NCBI GenBank assembly: GCA_050084985.1
Contig: JBITNC010000001.1
Span: 115,568,001-115,632,000, forward strand
Direction of reading: 5' to 3'
Origin: Nageia nagi
Taxonomy: Eukaryota > Pinophyta
Length of the DNA: 64,000 nt
Shown: positions 23,540 to 34,220 of the stretch, in pieces
How positions within the stretch are numbered: position 1 is the stretch's first letter
How the letters are laid out: the number at the start of each line of letters is the position of its first letter
Translations under genes and position numbers: made by a program
The notes under the pieces: generated by a model
What the model saw: only the letters and a program-made list of their open reading frames with translations
The model's database searches: none
Told to the model about the DNA's origin: nothing

Positions 23540-24860
23540 TATGGTCTATGACTCTTTTGCTATAAGATTTTAGGAAGTCAAAATAAGTATGCTTGAGCTC
23601 CATCCACTTTACAACGACATGCCAAAAATGGCCTTCCTTTTAATGCTAATGCAAAGGAAAATTAAAGGAATGTTAAGGGTCAAAATACAAGAAATAAAAT
23701 AATGAGAAATGCTAATAGAAGGATTCCTAATAGTGAAAATGAGAGTTCCATAAGCTAGCCCATACAAAATAATGAAGGAGAAGAAGCCATTAGAAGGTTA
23801 CAAGAGTAGGTGGTGGAACAACAAGAAATTATAAATAACCTATTGAATCAATGGGCTAAACTTCAAAGAGAAAAATCTATTCTAGAACAAGTAAGGCCTG
23901 AAGGGAAAAATGACCAAATTCAAGTAAGAATTAAGCAAGAACTTTCATCAAACTTGAAGAAAGCCTAGTTTTCAAAGTTTAATGATAAATAAGAGGGTGA
24001 GCAAGCTAAAATATGATTTGAATAAGTAGAGACATATTTTTCAATGAAGAATGTGTCTCTAGAAACCAAAATTGTATCGGCTACCTACAACTTTCAAGAT
24101 ATTACATTAGAGTGGTGGAATGCTTACAAGATTGAGAATGGGATCCAGTACCTGAAATGGTAAGAATTTATTATAGTAGTTCATAAAATATTCACTTTCC
24201 AAATCTATTATGATACAAAGTATGAAGAATACTATACCTTGCAACAATCATCTATGAGTGTCCAAAGTTTTAATTAAAAATTTGTCAAGTTACTAAAATA
24301 TGTCCTTGAAGAAAAAATCATATGAAGGTTCATAAGTTTCTTATTAGGTTATATCCTATTATTAAGATTATGGTGAACATTTTGAACCTTGAAATGCTTG
24401 AAAAAACTTATAAACTCATAAAAAGGGAAAAAAATAATCTGGGTATCAAGAAGACCTTTGTAAATTATAGTCTTCTAAATGAAAAAGATAAGGAAATCTA
24501 TTGGAAGAGTAAAAATGTGGAGCATCAAGAATAATAGATAAGAAATAAGAATATCAAGGAAAATAACCATGGATATAAGGATATTAACCCACCCAAATTT
24601 GGTAAAGGGCCATTTGGAAACAAGGGTATAAGAAGAAGATTTTTCTGAGGAAAACTCAATCATTCCACAAGCAAAAGTTTAACCTCGAGAATGGAAGCTA
24701 AGTTTCAAGTAACCATAGTCAAGGATTCATAGACCAAAGAGTCAATCAAAATGCATATAAGGGAAACTTTTTAGAATAGAAGAAGGGTCCTAGAGATGGA
24801 TGTTGGAATTGTGGTGGAGTTCACTATGCCAATTATTATCCCTAAGAGATATACTAGTCC
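23540..24860 (+). pseudogene. Gag relic, copy 2
   Basis: Same layout as the copy 1 Gag. Recognisable blocks are EEAIRRLQE near 23785, NNLLNQWAKLQ-type sequence near 23835, and TYNFQD followed by EWWNAY near 24080-24125. The zinc knuckle at 24801-24839 has CWNCGGVHYANY with the last Cys changed to Tyr, so it is one ligand short. In-frame stops occur throughout, but this copy is the clearest of the three for Gag. An open segment at 24322-24534 covers the middle of the protein. Confidence 0.78.
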
Positions 24861-24949
24861 AAAGAGCATCAATTATTTGTAGCTATAGGATCAGCATAGA
24901 CCTGAGGACAAGCCATAGCTCTTCAAATCCCTAGTAACATTTATGATAA

Positions 24950-26230
24950 ATATTGTAGGGTTTTGATAGATAATTATGCTACAAATAGTTTTATTTCAAA
25001 TTACTTAGTTAAAGACATGTTAAAAGTAATATAATTTTTACAAATGGATAGTAAATGGAGTTTGAATTTGGAAAGAAATACCCTATTAGATGATGCTTTA
25101 TAGATGTTGAAATAGAATTACCAAAGGTATCTATTGTTTGGGATTTGTATGTGTTTGCCTTAGCCTCTTACAATATAATTATAGGAATGGATTGGTTAAT
25201 GGCACACAAAGCTCCAATTGAATTTTAAGATAGATTGATAGAATACACAAATGCATATCAAAACCAATATAGGTTGTACAATTATCAAGGGCCTTTTGAG
25301 CCTTACTTGATCAGAGCCATTAAAGTTAAAAGAAGCATAAGAAAAGGAGAGATGATTTATGTAGTCAAGGTTAAGGAATTTGAGCAAGAGGGTAAGAAGA
25401 TAGAACTACTAAATAGGTACCCTATTCTAAAAGAATACAAATATGTATTCCTTAAATATCTACTAGGATTACCCCCAAAATGAGACTTTGATTTCTTAAT
25501 AGATTTAATGCTTCGAGTAGAGCCTATTTTTAGAACTCCATATATAATGATTACTATTGAGATGCAAGAGTTGAAGGTAGGAATGCAAGATTTGTTAGAA
25601 AAAAGGTTGATAAAACCTAGTGTATCACCATGGGCTGCTCCTATGCTATTTGTGAAAATTAAATACTATACTCTAAGGTTGTGTATCAATTATCAGATAA
25701 TAAACAAGATCACCATAAAAAATAGATATCCTTTACTTAGAATTGATGATTTATTTGACCAACTCAAGGATGCTGCTATCTTCTCAAAGATAAATTTGAT
25801 ATCGAGATACCAAAAATTAAGATTTCAAGGATCAAATACTCATAAAATAGCTTTTAAAAATAGGTATGAATATTATGAGTTTGTTGTATTACCTTTTGGG
25901 TTAATGAATGATCTTCTAGAATTCATGAACTTAATGAATAGTGTTTATTAGGAGTACTTAGATAAGTTTGTTCTAGATTTTTGAATGACATCCTCATATA
26001 TTCAAGAAATGATAAGGATCATAATCATGATCTGAGATTGGCTCTAGAAGTGTTGAGAAAAAATCAGTTATATCAAAAATTATTAAAATGTGACTTTTAT
26101 GTTTTCCAAATTCAATATCTAAGCCATATCATCTTTGCAAAAGTAATCTCAACTGATCCAAAGAAAGTGAAAGCAATAATAAGTTGGCCTATGCCAACAT
26201 TTTTGAATTAAGTAAAGATTTTTATGGGAT
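24950..26230 (+). pseudogene. Protease and reverse transcriptase relic, copy 2
   Basis: The protease active site near 24961 keeps the Asp in VLID, but Ser-Gly reads Asn-Tyr before ATNSFIS; GMDWLMAHKAPIEF is at about 25186-25227. RT is open over 25508-25951 (147 codons) with [38 protein letters not shown] and LPFGLMND. It resumes at 25981. The YxDD box reads N-D at 25981-25989 in place of D-D, so one catalytic Asp is lost. The connection domain follows to MPTFLN. This is the longest RT remnant in the array. Confidence 0.85.
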
Positions 26231-26770
26231 TAGCATGATATTATCATAGATTTATAAAGAAATTAAAAATAGCCAATCCCATCACTAGTCTTTAGAAAAA
26301 GAATAAGATATTCAAATAGATAGAAAAATGTAAAAAAACTTTTGTGACCTTGAAGGAAAAGCTTACCATAGGACTAGTTCTCACTATCTATGATCCACAT
26401 GATGATTTTGCAGTATGTATAGATGCTTCACTAGAAGGTTTTAGTTGTATGTTATCATAGAATATAAACCTAGTAGCATTTAAATCTAAGAAACTAAGAA
26501 CTCATGAGCTAAATTATGCATCTCATGATCTTGAATTGGTAGCCATAGTTCATGCACTTTAGATGTGGAGACACTATCTTCTTGGGAAGCCCTTAAAACT
26601 TGAAATAAGTCATCAAAGTCTAAAGTATTTATTAACTTAGCTATATTTAAATGCTATATAAAGATGATGGATAGAATTCCTAATTTTATATGATTATAGC
26701 ATTGATTATATTAAAGTAAAGGCTAATGAGGTAGCAAATGCTTTGATTCATAGACAACATGTCAATGCCA
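26231..26770 (+). pseudogene. RNase H relic, copy 2
   Basis: After the FMGLA-YYHRFI connection (about 26220-26260) the RNase H reads FAVCIDASLEGF near 26407-26442, LNYASHDLELVAIVHAL near 26507-26560, and WRHYLLGKPLKLEISHQSLKYL near 26565-26635 (quoted in pieces; stops fall between). The end motif near 26700-26760 is degraded. The first catalytic Asp is retained. Confidence 0.75.
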
Positions 26771-26829
26771 TGATAATAATTCAATTTAATTTGTTTGACT
26801 AGGTGAAAGTTTTGCAATAAGCAAACTCG

Positions 26830-27760
26830 TACTACAAATTTATTTAGGAATTGATAGAGAAGGGTACCCTATTATTCAAACATTTGATGAAAAAAGAAGG
26901 GATTCTTTAATTGAAGTATAGATTAGTCATTCCTAAGAAGGGAAATTTAATAAGTTTTATCATGTAATAACCCCAACATCCCCTGTATGTAGCACATCTC
27001 AAAGGTATAAAGATTAGAGAAAACCTAAAAAGAAAATTTTATTAGGATGGCATGAAAAGGGATATAGCAAATTTTATGGCATGATGTTTATAATGTCAAA
27101 AAGTGAAGGTGGAACATTAGTATCTAGGTGGATATTTTTATCCATGTGATTTCCCTACACATAAATGGTAGGTAATTTCGATACATTTTATTATTGGTTT
27201 GTTAAAAACTAAGTTCCATGATGACTCAATTTTTGTAATGGTTGATAAATTGACCAAGGTAGCACATTTTATACCTGGAAACACCAATGATGATACCCTT
27301 ATAGTGGAAAATAATGTTTCCCATAAAAGCTTCATTTCACATGGATTTCATGATGTGATCATCTAAAATAGGGATTCAAATTTTACCTCCATCTTTTGGA
27401 AGTTGTTGCATAAGGTTGTGGTAAAAACATTGAACATGATTTCAGCATATCATCCAAAAAAAGATGGGTAGATAGAATGAGTGAATAGAGTTCTTAAGGA
27501 TATGCTCAAAATGTACTACATGGAATAGAAGACTAAATGGGAAGACTACCTCTACTTTATAGAATTTCACTATAATAATGGGTACCATTCATCCTTGTGA
27601 TTGGCCCCTTTAAAGGATTTTTGTGGAAGGATATGCAGGACTCCTTTATCTTGGGATAAATATCAAAAAAGTGGAGCAACATCTTAATTCTATTTGATGA
27701 AAGCTCAAGGAAGCTTTTGATTGACAAAAGAGTTATGCTGATCTTAAGAGAGCACCTCAA
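26830..27760 (+). pseudogene. Integrase relic, copy 2
   Basis: The zinc region near 26950-27110 has lost most ligands. In the core, the first catalytic Asp reads His (IHFIIG near 27183-27200). DSIFVMVDKLTKVAHFIPGN follows at about 27219-27280, and the DRDS block near 27370 reads NRDS after a stop. NRVLKDMLKMYYME lies near 27485-27525 and KWEDYLYF near 27535-27558. The intact target site of the nested element is visible here near 27095-27110. Confidence 0.75.
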
Positions 27761-27779
27761 GAATTTATTGTTAGTAATA

Positions 27780-28160
27780 AAGTATTTTTACAAGTATGAT
27801 CCAAGAAAAGTGCCATAAAGTCTACCAAATTAGATCCATAGTTTCTTGGGCCTTTTGAAATAGACAAAAAGTAGAGTCCAGTTGCCTACAAACTTGCTTT
27901 ACCACCAAGTTTGTCAAATATGCATGATGTCTTTCATGTTTCTCTTTTGAGAAAATATATTTATAAACCATCTCATGTGTTTGATTTTTATGATTTGCAG
28001 ATGTCAAACCCTCATGCTATTGAATTTCTCCCTATTAGAATCCTAGCTTTTAGAACTAGGAAATTAAGAAGTTGTGATATTAATGAATGTCTAGTCCAAT
28101 GGAAAAAGTATTCTAAATCATCTTCCACTTGGGAAGATGGATCTACCATAAGAAAATAAT
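27780..28160 (+). pseudogene. Integrase C-terminus and chromodomain, copy 2
   Basis: The GPY/F module near 27835-27880 reads FLGPFEIDKK. An open stretch at 27911-28159 contains MHDVFHVSLLRKYIYKPSHV and then the chromodomain: RILAFRTRKLRS, NECLVQWKKYSKSSSTWEDG. V-Q-W and T-W-E-D are the chromodomain hallmarks. This is the best-preserved chromodomain in the array and supports placing all three copies in the chromoviruses. Confidence 0.85.
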
Positions 28161-28246
28161 TTCCTCATCTGTTTGAATGATTATGTAAAATATTATTAAA
28201 ACTTTATAGTTTGTATTGAAGAACATAGGGGAATGTATTTCTTTCT

Positions 28247-28259
28247 AAGGGGGGTAGTA
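28247..28259 (+). promoter_or_regulatory. Polypurine tract, copy 2
   Basis: AAGGGGGGTAGTA, identical to the copy 1 tract, directly before LTR3. Confidence 0.82.
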
Positions 28260-29089
28260 TGTAATGACCTGTCCAATTACACTTATTAAGACTCCAAATC
28301 GTTGAGAATTTGAATATGATTAAGATTTAATTATATTGCGAGATGAGTAATTTTGGGTAAATAAATGCATTATTTATGTAGATTTGATGTTGGATTCCAT
28401 ATTTTATAACATAGGTTATAGGTTGACTCGATATGGAGAGTCAGGTTAAACATCTAAGGGACCAAGGGTGAGTTGCTTATGGGAATAGATTGGTAAGAGT
28501 GAGGAAATGATTGGTAGTAATTCATTAAAAACTACTAAGACCTTCATAAATTATATAGATTCATATATATCATAATTATGGTGCATAATACTTTATTTCA
28601 ATGATATTTTTGTATTTATGTGTGTACTAACAAATCTACCTTGCAGGGTGAGTGGTCTCCATAGGTAAAGATGTGCATAAAAAAAGACATTAATTTTGTA
28701 ATTTTCACTAGAAATAAATTAACTATTTGCAAATAATATTCCAATTATTTGAATTCAAATTTTAACCAAGGAATATTGGTGAAAGTTAGTAAAAATAAAA
28801 ATTAGGGGCTAAAAGAATTATTTATCTTGTACTGGTGGTTGCAAGGTTATTTTGGCATCTTGCAAAAATAATTGAATTATCTACCCAACACAAATTGTTT
28901 GCTCTTACTAGGTGTAAAATGATTGATTAAATTTGTTTTGTTCTTTATGGAAGGTGTGTAATATTTTGGAGGATATAGGAATATGGCCCAAACCCTCTCA
29001 CAAAAAAATAAAATCCGTACACCTTACATGTAGAGTAGATGAATTGGAAAAATAGTATTTGTTTTGGATGTTTCCTACTACCCTTAGAC

Positions 29090-29097
29090 TATAAATA
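29090..29097 (+). promoter_or_regulatory. TATA box of LTR3
   Basis: TATAAATA, 830 bases into the LTR, at the place homologous to 5183 and 20018. Confidence 0.68.
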
Positions 29098-32000
29098 TAT
29101 AAGTGGGTGAAAATTGGAAACACATTGGACACTTCTCTTTTTTGTCAAAATTGATCTAGGAGGACATGAAGATAGGAATCTTCTTCTTTCAAGTTCAAGT
29201 GACCCACATAGCATTTTAGATACTAATTTTAAAATGCTAAAATGATAGCCAAGTATTTTAATTTTAGTTAATAGCTTTTATAGTATATGTGAAGAGTTGT
29301 TATAATATTATTGAAGAATTTGGTTCCTAGTAGTTTTAGATTAGTTGTGCTTTGAAAAGCCTATCAACTATTTCTTTGCATGTGACTATTGGTACACTTT
29401 GTCTATTTGTAATTCAATAAGAGCAATTTTTTTATTTTAAACTAATTATTGTGTGTATATGGCAATTCATGGGTCTTGCATTATGTGATAGGCCAAATAA
29501 AAATAAATAAAGAAAAAGGGTATAGATATGACTAGTCTATGACTTCATGTATAGACCCTTTTTGAAAACTGAAAATTAATGCAATGAATAGTAGATTTTA
29601 ATGTTACAAACTTTTCAATTTGATGAGATAATTTGTTCAAACATGTTTTGTACCTATTTTGGGCCTATCACTTCTCGAATGATTGATATATGAGGCTGCA
29701 TTTCAGTAAGAAGTCTATCAACCATTTGCCATTTGTCTACGAATAATGAGTATACTTGATAAAGCCTTTATCAAAAATAATTCATGGACCCTTATAATGT
29801 ATTCATTTTGTGCATAGCGAAAACATTTGCAGGCGTATCCAATAGAGCTATGTGCATGAGAGGAAACATTCTTGACAAGCTTCCTTCACTTGTGTATCGA
29901 ATCATATTAATCAGTATGATACCTTAAGCAATATTTTAAAATGGCATTTTATTAAACAAATCATGGTTCTACTCCACAAATTTAGAATAGTTTATCAATT
30001 CATTCAAACAACACTCTCAATGCATCTAGTTTTTAGTAAATCTTGTATTCATTGCAAGTAATGAGGTGTATGCTTATGTTATACAAAAACTTTATGAATA
30101 CTCTATGTATTTCCTATGATTTTGAAACTAGATGGATAAGGCATTCACAACCTAGCTAGTAACATACCTTGCGATCCTTGGGGTCCATAGGGCTACATTA
30201 TGAGATAGTCAAACAAATATCCAACATTCTAAATGTATCATTTAGAGGATGCCCAAACCCATCTCATTGGAATCAATGAGACTTCATAAATCATAGAGCC
30301 TCCCACTAAAAATGTGATGCATTTGATCATATTAAAAAGATTTGTTGTTGAATAATCCATGAGGTTGATTACTAGTGTGTGACTAGATTATGATGGGGCA
30401 CTCTAACAAATAACTAATAACCTATCTTTTATTGTATTTAAACACATTCGATAAGAGTTTACAATGAGTAAAATAAGGTTCCTTTTATTTAAGTATTAAG
30501 TATTATGAATTACTTTTTAAATTAATGATTGATGACCATGATTGAAGTAAGGGTGTACTAGTTCCTATTATTTGATAGAAAATATGTCAAATTATTTGAT
30601 TTTGTTTTTGCAAGGAATATGATTGAAATACTACTCTAAAATCGAGAAAGAGAGTTCATTTTAGAGGGAACATAAAACCTCTTGAGATCCTTAAAAAAGG
30701 GGAATTTGAGCTTGTTGAAATGGATTATGATGCATTTAGAGTAATAAGCATTTTGTTCAAAAGGTTTTCCTAATCCTCAATACTCATATGCCATTCCTAG
30801 TACTCAAGATCAATGAACCCTGGATCCTTCAAAGATTTTGAGAGATGAAGATGGCAAGGAGTTACGACAAATATGTTATGATAATTATTAAATACCTCTA
30901 TATGGACATGTTATAATTTTTGTACATTATAATAGAATATGATGTAATTAAGGATCTCACTTCTCATAGTGTACAAATTAGGGTTACCCTACATTTTATA
31001 AGATTTAAACCCTAATGTATGAAAATAGGGTTGAGATGAATATATTTATATCCATAAAGAAAGCCTCTAGATTATATGTAAATCTAATGATCTAAAATGT
31101 GTATTTGTTGTATCAATTTTAAATGTTTATATATATACATATTTGGAATAAAACATTAGAATTTGAATCAAAGAAAGATTTGTCCTATCATTTAGCTAAT
31201 TCAAGGAAGTATTGCTATGCTCGTAAGGAATGACTATCAAAATAGGGTATGAAATAAAGTCATAGCTATGAATGTAATTATGAGTATAATTTGAATGTCA
31301 TTAAAGAAAATTTAAGCTAGGGATGTAACTCATATTATGTAGAGTGACTCAAGAAGAAATGATATCCAATATGAAGATGGATAATAAATAGGATAACACC
31401 ATGGGTCCTTAGACACTTGTAAATGGATCAAGTAGAATAGCCTAGTGTTAATATGATATAATTTAGAGGAACATATATAATGAATGGAAAAAGATAAATT
31501 CTTGATTACCCATAGTAAGTGTTACGTACTAGTAGGATGGAGGGATAAAACTTATGACATGGTTGGAATTCATAATGTAGCAGACATGTTCCTAAGAATA
31601 ATCACTTCAAGCAATTATAAAATAAACTTTATATGTCCATAACCCCATAAAATGAATAATTATCTTAAAGAATATTAATTAGCTCAAATGATGAGGTTTG
31701 AATGCAATCCTTGAGGATGACCTACATTAGGTGATAAACCCTAGAAAGGTAATAAGAACTTCATTATTGGAATAACTCTACAAGGATAGAATTTATGGGT
31801 TATCTCAATGATGAGGACAAATTCATAGAAAGTTCATTTCTTATTAGGAGAAATCACTAACAACATACAAAGAATATTCTATAAGTACGGACCACTCTAC
31901 ATCGTACTTCCTTATTAGAAGTAGTTGACTTTAATATTAACTCAAGACTTTTTATTAGTTTCTAGCACATGAGACTTTTATAAATAAATACTTTATATGT

Positions 32001-32899
32001 CACAACATGCGTATGGGGCAATTATAGTACTTTTGGATATTCTTAGTGACTTCTTGAACAAGTTTGATTTGAAGCTTCTTGCATACACTTATAAATTTAT
32101 TTTAAATGTGAATGATGGTTTGTTTACCATGATTTATATTAAAGTAACATCTTAATTATTTATATAAGTATAAGACCTATAAACCCTAGTAATTGATTCA
32201 AGATTAATTATTTCTAGAATTGATAGGACATGGGGTGGTTTTATTTTATCATCTTACTTTAACTTATTAGACTTTACAAACCACTTAAGGGTATTTTCCC
32301 ACTACCCATGAAAACCCAAGATATGGGCACATGGATGCTAGACTATAGGGTTAGCCTAGCTGATGGATATGGGTAGGCTAGTGTCTCATATCCTCGATAG
32401 GGTGTCAGATGAGGATAACAATCAATAAAACTATGGTTACCAAATTAGGGTAATTAGTATTCATACTACTCGCATTAGAAAATTGGAGTATGATGACTAT
32501 TCCATAGGTGATGATGCTTACCTGCTCATAGAAAGTTTTCCAAGGGTAATCTATCTACTCATATGAATCAAAAGGTTATCATTGGAAGATGATGCATAAC
32601 CTAGCAGATAAGCATTCTCTCAAGTAATATAAGGCTCGAGTAGGAAACCACTACACTGTGACCTTAATGTCTATTACCAATTTTATGAGAAGAAATGGTG
32701 GGGTCACTTATGATGCATATCCCAATGAGATATGCTTTGTATGATGAACACCAAAAGGAATTTATTTAGGGTTTGCTAATCCAGATTTGGCCAATCTTAC
32801 CATGTGAGTCTTAATTAGGTAGCAACATTTATATGCTCATATGGATAACCTTGTCCATTCTTAGATCATTCAAGTGATTAAAATAATCAAGAAATAGGT

Positions 32900-32936
32900 G
32901 GTAGCATTACATGTTATGGATCACCTTGTCCATTCT
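32900..32936 (+). other. 37-base templated filler insertion in LTR3
   Basis: Absent from LTR2, which reads straight through here. The left part repeats the LTR end plus the flank (TAGCATTACATGTTAT, also at 32995-33010). The right part repeats a segment about 76 bases upstream (CCTTGTCCATTC, also at 32849-32860). This is the pattern left by end joining with templated synthesis. Confidence 0.6.
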
Positions 32937-32999
32937 AAAATTTCAAGTTTTGTGATGTAGGGAAAAGGTGTAAATGTTATCAAGAAATAGGTAATAGCA

Positions 33000-34220
33000 T
33001 TACATGTTATTATTATGATTTATCCTTAATATTCTAAATAAATACTTTCATAGGTTAAATAATAGTAACAAACACCTCTAAATATCCAATATACTAACAA
33101 TAGGGTAGATGCAATATGATATCACCATTGGGTACTACTTTTACAACATGTTATGCCTCTTGCAATGAACTTTGACTTTAAAAAGTTGTTGGATAAATTG
33201 GAATAAGGTGGTCACCTTGTGATTTTGTACTATAGTAGATGGATTCCATGAGAGTATGCAACTTGGAACAAAAGAACTAGATCAAATCTCTTTGAGCCAG
33301 CATATCTCCTACCAATTTGATGGTTAACTCATGCATATAGGCTTGTCTAATGATTTGCCAATCGTTATTGGAATAGGTTGTTGATCGGAGGCTAGCCTTT
33401 GCCATGTTAGTAAGCAGGTTAATGTTTAGATGGTTTTTGGGCCTAGTGTGGGCGACAACATCAATGGCTCCTCTTAAGCAATATCTAGGGATCAAAATTG
33501 ATAGGTGGGTCAACTTTCTAAATGAAAAGTTAATTTTGCATTCTTCTGTTCACTATTGATAGGGAAATTTTGTTTAGTATTTCAATTGAAATTTTTTAGT
33601 CATGATATCCAATAAATTTTTCATAATAAAAAACTTAAATACACAAGTAGATAGTAGGTTTTTGAGAGGTCATGGAGAGTTAATAAAGGTACTAAGTGAA
33701 GACAATTTTGGTGGGTTCATGGATACCTAGTTTTGAGTTGCATTATTATTTCTACAACTATTTAATCCCAATAAAAATTAGATCAATTTCATATATTGCT
33801 AAAACCTTTTTATACACCAATTCTTTAAAAATAAAAATCATCGAATAACAAAAACCAACTCAAAATCCTTCAATTATAGAAGCCATCGATTAAATTTGAA
33901 CTAAAACCCATTTAAGTTAACACAAAACCATATTATTTTATAAATATAAGTAAAGATGTTATTCACAATTTGAAATTGATCATCAATTAGATACTTACTT
34001 ATCTCCTAGTATAAAGCTAGCCAACACATGATGACCAATGAGAGATTTATATAAAAAATAAATGAAGAGTACTAAAATGTAAAGACACCTTTGGATTGAT
34101 TTTTTTTATTATTTCAACTATTTACTTGAAAACAAAAATATGAGAGTGCAAAAAGACCTTACTACATTGTATTATTAATAGATAGTTGTATGTGGATAAC
34201 CAAGTGTCTATGGTTGATCA
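33000..34220. other. Flanking AT-rich DNA right of the array
   Basis: No homology to the array. One minus-strand open stretch of 78 codons (33277-33513) is noted separately. Otherwise I see no gene, repeat or RNA here. Confidence 0.5.
33277..33513 (-). other. Unrecognised open stretch, 78 codons
   Basis: It would encode a basic, soluble peptide with a block NNDWQIIRQAYMHELTIKLVGD. I do not recognise it. Its codon content is more even than the surrounding AT-rich DNA, and it lies about 0.7 kb beyond the 3' end of the P450 relic, on the same strand. It could be a gene fragment or chance; no start context or splice sites support it. Confidence 0.2.

Larger units (their letters stand above)
1..32999 (+). 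mobile_element. Tandem Ty3/gypsy chromovirus array (LTR-sharing)
   Basis: Three homologous internal regions (1-4342, 9187-19182, 23500-28259) alternate with three homologous LTRs (4343-9186, 19183-23499, 28260-32999), all on the plus strand. Each internal region reads Gag, protease, RT, RNase H, integrase, chromodomain, so each is an autonomous-type element by ancestry. Adjacent copies share one LTR instead of having two, as expected from unequal recombination between LTRs. The repeat period is about 9.1 kb once the nested insertion at 12409-18047 is removed. All copies carry many stops and frameshifts. By eye, LTRs differ from one another at roughly 15-20% of positions, so the array is old. 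The left end lies outside the window; the right end is at 32999, where homology stops. Confidence 0.88.
28260..32999 (+). repeat. LTR3, about 4.74 kb, right end of the array
   Basis: It starts TGTAATGACC and ends ...AATAGCA; beyond 32999 the copies no longer match and no primer site or Gag follows, so this is the 3' LTR of the array. It has a deletion of about 200 bases after 29610 relative to LTR1, retains the 400 bases lost from LTR2, and has a 37-base filler insertion near its end (32900-32936). TGTTACA is at 29602-29608. Confidence 0.82.
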
